Below are positions 46,809-55,426 of a stretch of DNA of 64,000 nucleotides, one piece after another (within the stretch, counting starts at the first letter, position 1; each line of letters starts with the position of its first letter). The position numbers and the translations under genes are program-made. Origin of the DNA: Chania multitudinisentens RB-25. Lineage in GTDB: Bacteria > Pseudomonadota > Gammaproteobacteria > Enterobacterales > Enterobacteriaceae. The DNA lies in assembly GCF_000520015.2 (NCBI RefSeq), contig NZ_CP007044.2:4030001-4094000 (forward strand). The letters are read 5' to 3'. The notes under the pieces are model-generated. The model was not told the origin of the DNA. It did no database searches and saw only the letters and a list, made by a program, of their open reading frames with translations.

Positions 46809-47660
46809 GTGAAAGATATGGTTGATACAACAACTCAAAAGAAACTGACACCTGCCGATATCCGCGGTGTGTTTGTCCGCTCGAACCTGTTCCAGGGGTC
46901 GTGGAACTTCGAACGCATGCAGGCACTGGGTTTCTGTTTCTCCATGGTGCCGGTGATCCGTCGCCTGTACCCGGAAAATAACGATGATCGCAAACAGGCG
47001 ATCAAACGCCATCTGGAATTTTTCAACACGCAGCCGTTCGTCGCAGCGCCAGTGCTTGGCGTAACCATGGCCATGGAAGAACAACGTGCCAACGGCGCCC
47101 CCATTGATGATGCGGCGATTAACGGCATTAAAGTGGGCCTGATGGGGCCACTCGCGGGCGTGGGCGACCCTATTTTCTGGGGGACAGTGCGCCCGGTGTT
47201 TGCCGCGCTGGGAGCAGGCATCGCTATGAGCGGCAGCCTGCTCGGCCCACTGCTGTTTTTCATCCTGTTCAACCTGGTACGCCTGCTGACCCGCTACTAC
47301 GGTGTGGCTTACGGCTATAGCAAAGGGATCAATATCGTTAACGATATGGGCGGTGGTTTCTTGCAGAAACTGACGGAAGGGGCGTCTATTCTCGGCCTGT
47401 TTGTCATGGGGGCGTTGGTTAACAAATGGACGCACGTGAATATCCCAATGGTGGTGTCAAAAATCACTGACCAGACCGGGCAAACCAAGATAACCACGGT
47501 ACAAACCATTCTCGATCAGTTGATGCCGGGCCTGGTGCCGTTACTGCTCACCTTTGGCTGTATGTGGCTGCTGCGCAGGAAAGTCAACGCATTGTGGATC
47601 ATTATCGGCTTCTTCGCTATCGGTATTTTCGGGTATTGGATCGGCCTGCTGGGCCTGTAA
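46809..47660 (+). CDS. manZ: Mannose PTS EIID component
   Basis: The protein is 283 aa. RGVFVRSNLFQGSWNFERMQALGF and MGPLAGVGDPIFWGTVRPV are diagnostic of EIID. I use the GTG at 46809 (MKDMVDTT) because the E. coli protein begins MSEMVDTT at the same place; ATG 46818 is the alternative. With ManY it forms the membrane channel that is also used by some bacteriocins and phage lambda DNA. A terminator follows at 47671. Confidence 0.96.
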   Translation: MKDMVDTTTQKKLTPADIRGVFVRSNLFQGSWNFERMQALGFCFSMVPVIRRLYPENNDDRKQAIKRHLEFFNTQPFVAAPVLGVTMAMEEQRANGAPIDDAAINGIKVGLMGPLAGVGDPIFWGTVRPVFAALGAGIAMSGSLLGPLLFFILFNLVRLLTRYYGVAYGYSKGINIVNDMGGGFLQKLTEGASILGLFVMGALVNKWTHVNIPMVVSKITDQTGQTKITTVQTILDQLMPGLVPLLLTFGCMWLLRRKVNALWIIIGFFAIGIFGYWIGLLGL

Positions 47661-47670
47661 TCAGGTTAAT

Positions 47671-47696
47671 AACCGGAGGGAAACCTCCGGTTTATT
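47671..47696 (+). terminator. Terminator-like hairpin after manZ
   Basis: AACCGGAGG-GAAA-CCTCCGGTT followed by TATTT. The tail is weak, so some transcripts probably continue into yobD 14 bases later. Confidence 0.75.
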
Positions 47697-47710
47697 TATG
47701 AGGTAGTTAA

Positions 47711-48169
47711 ATGTCGCTGACCGACGGTGTTTTAGTGATTTTTATTGTGCTGATGCTGCTCTACGCATTGTACGATGAATTCGGCATGAACCTGCTGAAA
47801 GGTAAAAATCTGCTGAAAATCCCGTTAAAGCGCAGCAATCGGCTCGATTGCCTGATTTTTGTTGGCTTGATTGCTATTCTGATTTACCACAACCTGATCA
47901 ATCAAGGAGCCATATTAACCACTTATCTGCTTATTTCTCTGGCATTAATTGCTGTTTATATTGCTTATATTCGTTGGCCCAAGATGTTATTTAAATCTCA
48001 AGGCTTCTTTTACGCTAATACCTTTATTAAATATCAGCGAATTAAAGCAATGAATTTATCTGAAGATGGTATTTTAGTGATCGATTTAGAACAGCGGCGA
48101 TTGTTGATCCAGGTCACACAATTAGATGATCTGGATAAAATTTACCATTTTTTTGTTGAAAATCAGTAA
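47711..48169 (+). CDS. yobD: YobD family inner-membrane protein
   Basis: The protein is 152 aa (DUF986), with three hydrophobic segments at about 4-22, 47-62 and 68-86, and a soluble C-terminal half (NLSEDGILVIDLEQRRLLIQVTQLDDLDKIYHFF). It follows manXYZ as in E. coli. The function is unknown. The coding DNA becomes more AT-rich towards the 3' end. Confidence 0.92.
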   Translation: MSLTDGVLVIFIVLMLLYALYDEFGMNLLKGKNLLKIPLKRSNRLDCLIFVGLIAILIYHNLINQGAILTTYLLISLALIAVYIAYIRWPKMLFKSQGFFYANTFIKYQRIKAMNLSEDGILVIDLEQRRLLIQVTQLDDLDKIYHFFVENQ

Positions 48170-48379
48170 GAAAAATAATTCTCTCTTTTTCTCAAGGTAA
48201 TAACCTGGCGTATTGGTGAATAACCTATCAGCAATGCGTCTATCTTATTGCGTATTATTCCCTCAATCTTAATGTGACCTTCATCCATTATTTACATCAT
48301 CCAGCGCTTAATTGAAAATAGTTCTCAGTTTCATCTCGCTGAAACGAAAAATTAAAGGTTGTCTGCGATAAAAATATTA

Positions 48380-48575
48380 TGGTAAGGTTGCGCCGTCATT
48401 GGGGAGTAGCCGGTTTTTGAGTCATCGCACTCAGAAACGCCCGTATCAACATACTCGTTTTGCAATCTGAAACGTGGTGCGGGCAGCCAAAGTGGTTGGC
48501 GAGACCATAGACACGTAGCTCCGTCGTATGGTTGGGGGTGGGTTACGTGTATATGGAGCCGCCCGGCCGAGGTTA
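48380..48575 (+). ncRNA. yybP-ykoY manganese riboswitch in the mntP leader
   Basis: The leader holds GGGGAGTAGC (48401) with the mirrored GAAACGCCCGTATCAACATA and GCGGGCAGCCAAAGTGGTTGG, all blocks of the E. coli mntP riboswitch, then GGAGCCGCCC before the gene. Binding of Mn(II) frees translation and transcription of mntP. Boundaries are approximate. The bases 48,170-48,380 hold the promoter and no gene. Confidence 0.9.
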
Positions 48576-48581
48576 TTTAAC

Positions 48582-49151
48582 ATGAACCTGTCTGCAACTC
48601 TCATTCTTGCTTTTGGTATGTCTATGGACGCATTTGCCGTATCAATCGGTAAAGGCGCTACCCTGCACCAACCACGTTTTCGCGAAGCTATCCGTACCGG
48701 CCTGATTTTTGGCATCATTGAAGCCATTACTCCGTTGATTGGCTGGGCTATCGGGCTGTTTGCCAGCCAATACATTATGGAATGGGACCACTGGGTCGCC
48801 TTTGGCCTGTTGTTCATTTTGGGCACGCGTATGATCGTGGAAGGCGCCAAAAACAAACCGCACGAAGAACAGAAAGTAAAACGCCACGGTTTCTGGATAT
48901 TGGTCACAACCGCCATTGCCACCAGCCTTGACGCGATGGCGATTGGCGTTGGTCTAGCCTTCCTGCAAGTTAATATCGTTCATACTGCCATGGCGATCGG
49001 TTGTGCCACCATGATTATGGCGACGCTGGGTATGATGATTGGCCGCTATATCGGCCCACTGCTGGGCAAGCGCGCAGAAATTCTTGGTGGGATCGTGCTC
49101 ATTGGTATCGGCGTTAATATCCTGCTTGAACACTTAGGCTATCTTGCCTGA
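48582..49151 (+). CDS. mntP: Manganese efflux pump MntP
   Basis: I use ATG 48582 (MNLSATLILAFGMSMDAFAVSIGKG), giving 189 aa (188 in E. coli). It has six membrane helices; two repeats each carry the metal-binding Asp (FGMSMDAFAVSIG and TSLDAMAIGVG). It exports Mn(II). An upstream frame runs through the riboswitch and is rejected. Controlled by the riboswitch, with GAGG as ribosome-binding site. Confidence 0.96.
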   Translation: MNLSATLILAFGMSMDAFAVSIGKGATLHQPRFREAIRTGLIFGIIEAITPLIGWAIGLFASQYIMEWDHWVAFGLLFILGTRMIVEGAKNKPHEEQKVKRHGFWILVTTAIATSLDAMAIGVGLAFLQVNIVHTAMAIGCATMIMATLGMMIGRYIGPLLGKRAEILGGIVLIGIGVNILLEHLGYLA

Positions 49152-49170
49152 TGTTTCATTGAAGCGTGAA

Positions 49171-49198
49171 AAACCTGCCTTGGCAGGTTTTTCTCTTT
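49171..49198. terminator. Bidirectional terminator between mntP and rlmA
   Basis: AAACCTGCC-TT-GGCAGGTTT with T on the plus side and A (T on the minus strand) on the other. It serves two converging genes. Confidence 0.85.
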
Positions 49199-50015
49199 AA
49201 TAGGAACGGCGGTGCCAACGAATCACAAAATCTGTCTCACAGGTAAATGCCTCTGTTTCTGCCAGTTCTTTCTGTAATTGTGGTGAAGCACGCCAGGCAA
49301 ACGGCGTCATCTGCAACAAATTCGCCGCCTGTGCTCCTGGCAAAATCATTGGATAAGCCAATGACTCTGTTATTTCGCAACTGAATCCCGCAAGTTGCTC
49401 ATCGTTTTCTGCATGCAACTGAACATCCTGGTAAACCTGCTGTTTTAGCTGGTAGAGATGGCGCGGGCCAGGCGACACCGTCATCACGATCCCCCCTGGT
49501 TTTACCACCCGCGCCAGTTCTTCCGCCTTACAGGGCGCATAGATACGTAATACCGCATCGAATGACGCGTCAGCAAACGGCAGGCGATGGCTGGAAGCGA
49601 CACAGAATGACACCATCGGATAACGTTTGGCCGCATAACGGACCGCGATCTTGGCCACATCCAAGCCATACGCTGCCAACGCCCGTCTCTGGCGCAGTTG
49701 CTGCGCCAGCGCAGCGGTGTAATAGCCTTCTCCACAGCCAATATCCAGCAATGTGGCTTCTTCCGCAGGCAATGCCTCATCTAACAGCTCTGCAACCCGC
49801 TGTTGCAATGGCTGGTAATAGCCAGCGTCAAGAAAGACGCGCCGCGCCTGCATCATCTCAGCGCTATCACCCGGCTGCTTTGAGCGCTTATGCTGCACCG
49901 GCATTAAATTGACGTAACCTTCCTTAGCACAGTCGAATTGATGATTATTGGTACAGCGCCAATGCTGCTGGGTGTGATGCAACGGTTGGTGGCACAGAGG
50001 GCATTGATACGACAT
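49197..50015 (-). CDS. rlmA: 23S rRNA (guanine-745-N1) methyltransferase
   Basis: I use ATG 50015 (MSYQCPLCHQPLHH), giving 272 aa (269 in E. coli). The N-terminal zinc finger has CPLC and CTNNHQFDCAKEGYVNL, the SAM motif is LLDIGCGEGYYT, and the substrate segment is AVLRIYAPCKAEELARVVKPGG. It methylates G745 of 23S rRNA. It diverges from the laccase-domain gene with 129 bases between. Confidence 0.94.
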   Translation of the reverse strand: MSYQCPLCHQPLHHTQQHWRCTNNHQFDCAKEGYVNLMPVQHKRSKQPGDSAEMMQARRVFLDAGYYQPLQQRVAELLDEALPAEEATLLDIGCGEGYYTAALAQQLRQRRALAAYGLDVAKIAVRYAAKRYPMVSFCVASSHRLPFADASFDAVLRIYAPCKAEELARVVKPGGIVMTVSPGPRHLYQLKQQVYQDVQLHAENDEQLAGFSCEITESLAYPMILPGAQAANLLQMTPFAWRASPQLQKELAETEAFTCETDFVIRWHRRSY

Positions 50016-50144
50016 GGCTTGGATTCCAGAAAGATACGGCGCGCTTAGTCTAAAGAAGGCCTCTATACGATGCAAGACGGATACTTTCTGCTAACCAGAT
50101 TGTCTACACTGGAACCAAACATCCGTTGCAGGTACAAAACGTTT

Positions 50145-50858
50145 ATGACCGATTACTCCCCGCTCCTCAGTACTATTCCCAGCATCAAACATGGCTTTGG
50201 CAACAAGAGTGCCCTGCTGCCAGAATTGCTCCTGCCTTATCGTGCTACGCTGCCGGAAAAAAAACAGGTACATGGTGTGCGTATTGCAGATATTCATCAT
50301 CCCGCCCAGGTGTGCGGCGAAGCGGATGGTTTCTTTACCCGTGAACCAGGTATTCTCATCAGCGTGCTGACCGCAGATTGCCTGCCGGTCATTTTCAGCC
50401 GCCACGACGGTAGCGCTATCGCAGCGGTTCACGCTGGCTGGCGCGGATTGCTGGACGGTATCCTTGAACAGATGGCACAGCGTATCAACCGTGAAGACCG
50501 TACCTCGCATTGGGTGGCCTCCATCGGCCCTGCTGCGGGTTCATGCTGCTACGAGGTCAGTGAAGAACTGATAACGCGTTTTCAGCAGGCTTTACCGCTG
50601 CCGCCTGAATTGATCAGCCCACATCATCACCATCTGGATTTGGCGGCTATTGCCGAAAACAAACTTCGAGCTTTGGGATTTGCTGCTGTCGATCACGCAG
50701 GCAGTTGCACCATCTGCACGCCAAACACTGATCCACGGCTACCCCAGCATTTTAAATACACCAGTTATCGCCGTAACAGCCACCGCCGCGCGGCAGATCC
50801 TCACCATCCTGGTATCAAAGGGCGCAATCAGTATTCCGGCATTATCATCACCAGTTAA
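50145..50858 (+). CDS. Laccase-domain (PgeF/YfiH family) protein
   Basis: I use ATG 50145 (MTDYSPLLSTIPSIKHGFGN), giving 237 aa. The family motif set is present: KQVHGVRI, LTADCLPVIF, AAVHAGWRGLLDG, GPAAGSCCYEV and the C-terminal YTSYRRN. The His and Cys residues bind a metal. PgeF in E. coli edits peptidoglycan precursors and related proteins act on nucleosides. The locus differs from E. coli yfiH, which is elsewhere, so this may be a second family member. Confidence 0.88.
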   Translation: MTDYSPLLSTIPSIKHGFGNKSALLPELLLPYRATLPEKKQVHGVRIADIHHPAQVCGEADGFFTREPGILISVLTADCLPVIFSRHDGSAIAAVHAGWRGLLDGILEQMAQRINREDRTSHWVASIGPAAGSCCYEVSEELITRFQQALPLPPELISPHHHHLDLAAIAENKLRALGFAAVDHAGSCTICTPNTDPRLPQHFKYTSYRRNSHRRAADPHHPGIKGRNQYSGIIITS

Positions 50859-50881
50859 AAAACTGGCTAATCGTAGAAACG

Positions 50882-50909
50882 AAAAAACCCGCACAGAGGC
50901 GGGTTTTTT
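50882..50909. terminator. Bidirectional terminator between the laccase-domain gene and cspC
   Basis: ACCCGC-ACAGAG-GCGGGT flanked by A run on the left and T run on the right. Confidence 0.85.
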
Positions 50910-50925
50910 GTACAGCTGACGCTGA

Positions 50926-51135
50926 TTAGATAGCAGTAACGTTTACTGCTGATGGGCCTTTCTGGCCATCTTGGATTTCGAATTCAACGTTCTGGCCTTC
51001 AGCCAGGGTTTTGAAACCGTTACCCTGGATTGCAGAGAAGTGTACGAACACATCTTTGCTACCGTCAGCCGGAGTGATGAAACCGAAACCTTTAGACTCG
51101 TTGAACCACTTAACTTGACCTTTGATCTTTGCCAT
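50926..51135 (-). CDS. cspC: Cold-shock-type protein CspC
   Basis: The protein is 69 aa. KGFGFITP and DVFVHFSAI are the RNA-binding motifs RNP1 and RNP2. Apart from one residue near the end (PSAVNV for PAAVNV) I read the E. coli CspC sequence. It is an RNA chaperone and transcription antiterminator expressed at 37 degrees, affecting RpoS. It follows yobF by 41 bases, as in E. coli, so the yobF-cspC operon is conserved. Confidence 0.96.
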   Translation of the reverse strand: MAKIKGQVKWFNESKGFGFITPADGSKDVFVHFSAIQGNGFKTLAEGQNVEFEIQDGQKGPSAVNVTAI

Positions 51136-51176
51136 CTTGAGTATTTCCTTTGGATTGTTTAAACCGCCCGTAGGCG

Positions 51177-51293
51177 TTACATAGACAAACTAGAGTCGTT
51201 ACTGCTTGAGGCACTAAGATAAGGATCGGCAGAGAAGCGGTATTCAACGCTAACGTCTTTACTCAGAACTTCTTTACTGAAAATGCCACACAT
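51177..51293 (-). CDS. yobF: Small heat-shock-induced protein YobF (38 aa)
   Basis: A 38-codon frame starting MCGIFSKEVLSKDVSVEYRF, which is the E. coli YobF N-terminus with a few changes, so the gene is real despite its length. E. coli YobF has 47 aa; here the frame ends after SSLSM, where E. coli continues LCLRAKKTI. GAGGTA lies 11 bases before the ATG. It is co-transcribed with cspC. The product is a stress-induced small protein of unknown activity. Confidence 0.9.
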   Translation of the reverse strand: MCGIFSKEVLSKDVSVEYRFSADPYLSASSSNDSSLSM

Positions 51294-52029
51294 ATACAGA
51301 ACTGTACCTCGTTTTACCCAGATGCGTTATCACATACTCTGTAAACGATGGCAAGCCATTTTTAATCACTAATCAACCTGTCGCACATATTTGAAACGGT
51401 CAAGCGCAAGAATAGCTTAAATACAGTAAAAGATGTTGAAGCTTCAACTACTTTCTGCTTTGTAAACGACCAGTGCTGTACTCCGCGTGCTGCCTGAATT
51501 TTAACAATTCTTTCAACCTGGCAGTTAATGTTTTTGACAAAATATAAGCGCCTGACGGCCAGAAAAGCGTAAAAAAATTTGAATCTTTATGGAATTTTAT
51601 ATACCAGATTTGAATATTGATAAACCGGTGAGTAAAGGCTTCACTGATCCGACCTTTAACGGCCTCTCCTGCTTGCCACAAGACAACATTGTCTTCTCTT
51701 ACGGCATATGACGTTGCCCTCAAACAGTGCCTGATTGCCATTTAATAGTGCATAAGAATGCATTGCTCAAAATTATGCATTTTTAGAATGAAAAGCCATG
51801 AAATACCCACCACCGTTAGCAAATTAATACCTTGGTTTAACTGAGCTAGAGAAAATAAATAATAAGAATAACGGCTGATAACCAAAAGTTTATTTTCGTC
51901 TCGAATTAAAGAAATGGGCTGAGGAATTTTATTTTCGCACTTTAGTTTGGCCTTTTACCCATTTCCTCGCTGCCAAAGCGATACTGGGTGGCATACTCTG
52001 CCACCTTGAAAACCTTCGGTCTGGATATC
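51294..52029. other. Long gap upstream of yobF-cspC
   Basis: About 735 bases. The yobF-cspC promoter lies here. GGTGGCA-TACTC-TGCCACC (51,989-52,007) is a hairpin just after the metallo-beta-lactamase-fold gene. A 97-codon minus-strand frame (51,448-51,741) has no ribosome-binding site and no recognisable domain. Confidence 0.5.
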
Positions 52030-53028
52030 TCAAAAGGGGATATCCAGATCAATCCGTTCACCAATTTTCAGCGGATAAAAACGATGCTGCTCAATTCCTG
52101 CCGCATTCAGTGCCCGATCCAATTGCTGAGGTGGCTCATCTAAAGACTCATCGGCCAATTCAAAAACCCCCCAGTGAATGGGAATGACCCGTGGGTAATT
52201 TAATTGCTGATACAGCATAACCGACTGTTCAGGGTCCATATGTTGTTCCTCCATGAACCACCTTGGTGCATAAGCGCCAATCGGTAAGGCGGCGATGTCA
52301 AATGGCCCTAGCCTGGTACCAATATCAACCAACCTCTTGGAGTAACCGCTGTCACCAGAGAAATAAAAACGCAGTGCCGGATGATGAACAACCCAGCCAC
52401 ACCACAGAGAACGGTTGCGATCCCAAGGTGTACGCATGCTCCAATGGCGCGCTGGCGTGGCATGAAATGTCATTTCATCCAATGTCACGCTTTCCCACCA
52501 ATCCAGCTCAATCACCCGTTTGGCGGGGTAATGACTGAACCAGCGTTTGAGCCCCAGCGGCACAATAAAAGTAGCCTGGCGGAAACGCTTCGTCAGTTCC
52601 CTGATGGTGCGCCGGTCCAAATGATCATAATGATTATGGGAAATCAGTACCACATCCACCGCAGGTAACTGCTGGATCGTCACCGGGGGAGGCGTCTGAC
52701 GTTTTGGGCCATAAAAACTCAAAGGTGAAGCTCGATATGACAAGACCGGGTCAATCAATACATAACGCCCGCTCAAACGCAGCAAAACCGAAGCATGGCC
52801 GAGCCACCAAACGCTATCCTGGCTGCCCTTGAGATCGGCTGCTTGCCACCAACGCTGGATAAACTGCTCATAACCAGCCTGCGGTGGCTTAGGTAAACCC
52901 AACTTTTTACGCTCTTCCTGCCAGCGTTTAAGATCCCCCTTTTGATGTAGCGTCGGCTCAGGATTACAAAATCCTTGTGGGGTATGGTGCTCTTTAGTGG
53001 CATCGTAATAACGATTAGTAATCTTCAT
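52030..53028 (-). CDS. Metallo-beta-lactamase-fold hydrolase (RomA/NAPE-PLD-like)
   Basis: I use ATG 53028 (MKITNRYYDATKEHHTPQGF), with GGGAGAGGGA ahead, giving 332 aa. Zinc motifs are SHNHYDHLD, TPARHWSMR, FSGDSGYSK and the final PIHWGVF. The order and spacing fit the RomA/NAPE-phospholipase-D-like subgroup (UPF0173-like outer-membrane-permeability family). The substrate is unknown, possibly a lipid. It stands alone. Confidence 0.85.
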   Translation of the reverse strand: MKITNRYYDATKEHHTPQGFCNPEPTLHQKGDLKRWQEERKKLGLPKPPQAGYEQFIQRWWQAADLKGSQDSVWWLGHASVLLRLSGRYVLIDPVLSYRASPLSFYGPKRQTPPPVTIQQLPAVDVVLISHNHYDHLDRRTIRELTKRFRQATFIVPLGLKRWFSHYPAKRVIELDWWESVTLDEMTFHATPARHWSMRTPWDRNRSLWCGWVVHHPALRFYFSGDSGYSKRLVDIGTRLGPFDIAALPIGAYAPRWFMEEQHMDPEQSVMLYQQLNYPRVIPIHWGVFELADESLDEPPQQLDRALNAAGIEQHRFYPLKIGERIDLDIPF

Positions 53029-53290
53029 TCCCTCTCCCTGCAATGCTGCAAGTGCTACAAGGCTGCCCACCCGTGACTTATGTCATCAGTATGATAAACA
53101 AGTCACCTTTTTGCTTAACCGGCAGCCATATAATCGGTAAGGGAATTAATATCGCAAAAAATCCATTAAGCATCAACGGCCTGCTCTTTCGGTTGATGGA
53201 TACTGAACAGCTTTGCATTGAGAGATATGCCACCTGCACGGTGGCTTGCGACTCGTTTACGCCCTGCCCGGCGAGAGGCTTTTATCTGTT

Positions 53291-53605
53291 TTATTGGGCC
53301 TGAACAGGATCCTGCTGACTCAGCAGAAAACAAATCATGGCAGCTCGCAGTGGGCTGCTGCTCCCTGCTTGCCACTCGCCACGTAAGGTGGAGATGCTGG
53401 CCTGCCACTGTGGATTCTCACCTTGGCTGATGACATTAAGACTGATGTTGTTGGCACAGATGATAGGCCAGGCATCCGAAGGGTTCTTGCAATAGTCTTT
53501 ACCTTTCACACCGCCGTAAGGATACCATTTTGCCGGGTCTTCCCCGGTCATTAACGCGATACTGCGGTTCACTTCAGCGTCGCTTTCTTTATACCATTCA
53601 ATCAT
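53291..53605 (-). CDS. Phage NinX-like (DUF2591) protein, chromosomal orphan
   Basis: The protein is 104 aa. LMTGEDPAKWYPYGGVKGKDYCKNPSDAWPIICANNISL carries the DUF2591/NinX core (NPSDAWPII). NinX-type proteins are usually coded in lambdoid prophages near antitermination genes. No other phage gene is close by here; the C-terminal 40 residues look less like a domain. It is probably a phage remnant or moron kept next to fosA. Confidence 0.75.
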   Translation of the reverse strand: MIEWYKESDAEVNRSIALMTGEDPAKWYPYGGVKGKDYCKNPSDAWPIICANNISLNVISQGENPQWQASISTLRGEWQAGSSSPLRAAMICFLLSQQDPVQAQ

Positions 53606-53770
53606 TAGCTATATCCGCCTTCCGTTAAGTTAGCGTTACATTACGGTGCTAATAAGACAGATTTATGACAATCAATGTGCTTTTCGTATCGATCTGGTTA
53701 ACGTTTATATACGGTTGCATTTCACATATGCTGGCAGTCACTACCCTGTCCACAATTGGAATGACCTGCC

Positions 53771-54178
53771 ATGTTATCTGGACTTAATCACCTGACGTTA
53801 GCAGTCAGCGACGTTGAACGCAGTTTTGATTTTTATGTCAACCTATTGGGCTTTAGCCCTAAGGCGCGTTGGCAGCAGGGAGCTTATCTGACATTGGGTG
53901 AATTGTGGTTATGCTTGTCATTGGATGATATGCGCAATCGGCAGGCTGAGCGTAATTATACTCATTATGCTTTTAGCGTAGCCCCCGCAGATTTCGCAAG
54001 CATTGCCGCACATTTGCGTACCCATGGTGTAAAAGAGTGGAAAAATAACCATAGCGAAGGAGAATCGCTGTATTTTCTCGATCCCGATCGGCATGCGCTG
54101 GAAATCCATTGCGGTGATCTGGCCAGCCGTCTGGCGGCCTGCCGAGAGAATCCCTATCAGGGCATGGTGTTTTACTGA
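53771..54178 (+). CDS. fosA: FosA-type glutathione transferase
   Basis: The protein is 135 aa (plasmid FosA is 141). The Mn(II) ligands are H7 (LNHLTLAVSD), H65 (YTHYAF) and E111 (ALEIH). The potassium-loop residues (HSEGESLYF) and R120 (LASRLAACRENPYQGMVFY) are kept, so it should be active. It adds glutathione to fosfomycin. A chromosomal fosA is common in Serratia. The C-terminus is a few residues shorter than the plasmid form. Single gene with no mobile element nearby. Confidence 0.92.
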   Translation: MLSGLNHLTLAVSDVERSFDFYVNLLGFSPKARWQQGAYLTLGELWLCLSLDDMRNRQAERNYTHYAFSVAPADFASIAAHLRTHGVKEWKNNHSEGESLYFLDPDRHALEIHCGDLASRLAACRENPYQGMVFY

Positions 54179-54254
54179 AAGCGGAATGAAGATAAAGCGC
54201 TCCGGCCTGAAATAACCGGCTTGTTCTTCACCTTCTCACCCACCAGCGGTGCTC

Positions 54255-54530
54255 TTAACGTTCTGGAACAAAACCTTTAAAACTCAGGGCTGGGCCGAGG
54301 TCATCCTCATCAAGCGGGGCTTTATCTCCCTGGGTGTGTTGTGCCAGCATTTTTAACAATGCAGTTTGCTGGCGCTGCTGCTCGGCAATTTCCTGTAATA
54401 GGTGAATCTGTTCATTAGCACGCACACTGGCTCGATTCACCAGAAACCAAACCCACAACCCCAATGACACGGACAAAATCACAACAACAATGGATATCAG
54501 GCCAGATGGGCCATAACCTAAATCGAACAT
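54255..54530 (-). CDS. yebO: YebO family membrane protein
   Basis: I use ATG 54530, with AGGG before it, giving 91 aa. One membrane helix (about 11-31, LISIVVVILSVSLGLWVWFLVNRAS) is followed by RANEQIHLLQEIAEQQRQQTALL, the YebO signature, and a variable acidic tail. Function unknown. It follows mgrB on the same strand, as in E. coli, about 90 bases apart. Confidence 0.9.
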   Translation of the reverse strand: MFDLGYGPSGLISIVVVILSVSLGLWVWFLVNRASVRANEQIHLLQEIAEQQRQQTALLKMLAQHTQGDKAPLDEDDLGPALSFKGFVPER

Positions 54531-54623
54531 GAACAACCCTACCTACTGCATAAACTGAATCACTATATTAACACTCCCTTTAAAACCACCAACAGGTTTA
54601 CTGGAAATTGTTATTACACTCTG

Positions 54624-54767
54624 TTACCAAGGGACGAGCCGTGTGAGCGAGCAGATACCATAGGCAAACTCACCTCCTTGATCACAATATCTATCCAAGG
54701 CGAGCAGATAGAAGAACAAGCAAGCTATCAGAGCCGCCACGATCACCAAGATTTTATTTCTCCCCAA
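54624..54767 (-). CDS. mgrB: PhoQ-inhibitor small membrane protein MgrB, TTG start
   Basis: Read from TTG at 54767 the frame is exactly 47 codons, the MgrB length. The hydrophobic segment (ILVIVAALIACLFFYLLAL) is followed by YCDQGGEFAYGICSLTRLVPW, matching the MgrB pattern CDQ...GIC...PW, with C16, C28 and the third Cys in register with E. coli. No in-frame ATG or GTG gives the right length. MgrB inhibits the sensor kinase PhoQ, and its loss causes colistin resistance in Klebsiella. A weak PhoP-box-like sequence lies upstream. Confidence 0.88.
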   Translation of the reverse strand: MGRNKILVIVAALIACLFFYLLALDRYCDQGGEFAYGICSLTRLVPW

Positions 54768-54826
54768 AATATTAGCAACCTCATTGTTACCTTGTTAATA
54801 TAATGAAAATCCTAGCACAACCAATC

Positions 54827-54843
54827 TAAACAAAGTTTAACCC
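54827..54843 (-). promoter_or_regulatory. Possible PhoP box upstream of mgrB
   Basis: On the minus strand GGGTTA-AACTT-TGTTTA: the second half-site is perfect, the first is degenerate, with the correct 11-base periodicity. mgrB is PhoP-activated in E. coli. Confidence 0.45.
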
Positions 54844-54985
54844 ATCATTTAGATTTATCTTTCAAACTTCCCTGGGTTTGATACCCAGTTGCGTCACACA
54901 ATCATCACATTGGGTGGTTTATTTTCACCCTCCGCGATGCAAACCAACGGGCAATCTCAACCACTGCCAAGCAGCGGTTGATGGA

Positions 54986-55225
54986 TTATTCTCGGTTGAA
55001 TTTCATCTCAATCAGCGCAATCGCTTTTTCTATCGCCCGTTTAGTGATGGGATCAGCACCGGCAGGATGCGTTGAAAAATCGATATTCTTCAATTGGCTA
55101 GCCATTTTTTCCCGTACTTCGGTCGGCGCAATAACGTCGATCACGTCCAGAATCTGCTTGATAACCAGTTGGCAGGCAACCAGATCAGAAACCAATTCCT
55201 GATCGTTGCTCAGTATTTCAGACAT
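54986..55225 (-). CDS. yecJ: YecJ family (DUF2766) protein
   Basis: I use ATG 55225, with AAGGA seven bases upstream, giving 79 aa. The block LVACQLVIKQILDVIDVIAPTEVREKMASQLKNIDFSTHPAGADP is the YecJ signature as I recall it. It is helical and cytoplasmic, of unknown function. Transcribed alone on the minus strand. Confidence 0.8.
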   Translation of the reverse strand: MSEILSNDQELVSDLVACQLVIKQILDVIDVIAPTEVREKMASQLKNIDFSTHPAGADPITKRAIEKAIALIEMKFNRE

Positions 55226-55426
55226 TGTCACTTCCTTCTCAATACAAACATCGTACAGAATACCATGCTGCTGTACGCTTTACCGCATTGAGAGATTTTA
55301 GGTTGGAGCGAATGAGCTTGCAGAGATATACGGCCATCGTCAGATGGCCAAAGATTATGATGACGGGGTTTCTTTACTCACACACCGTCATCATTTAACC
55401 AGGATGAATCTGTTTACACTTTGATT

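Noticed and set aside
51448..51741. 97-codon minus-strand frame upstream of yobF
   Set aside because: No Shine-Dalgarno and no recognisable domain; lies in the long yobF-cspC upstream region.
53771..54178. fosA as a recently acquired mobile resistance gene
   Set aside because: No transposase, inverted repeats or integron sequence nearby; a chromosomal fosA is usual in Serratia.
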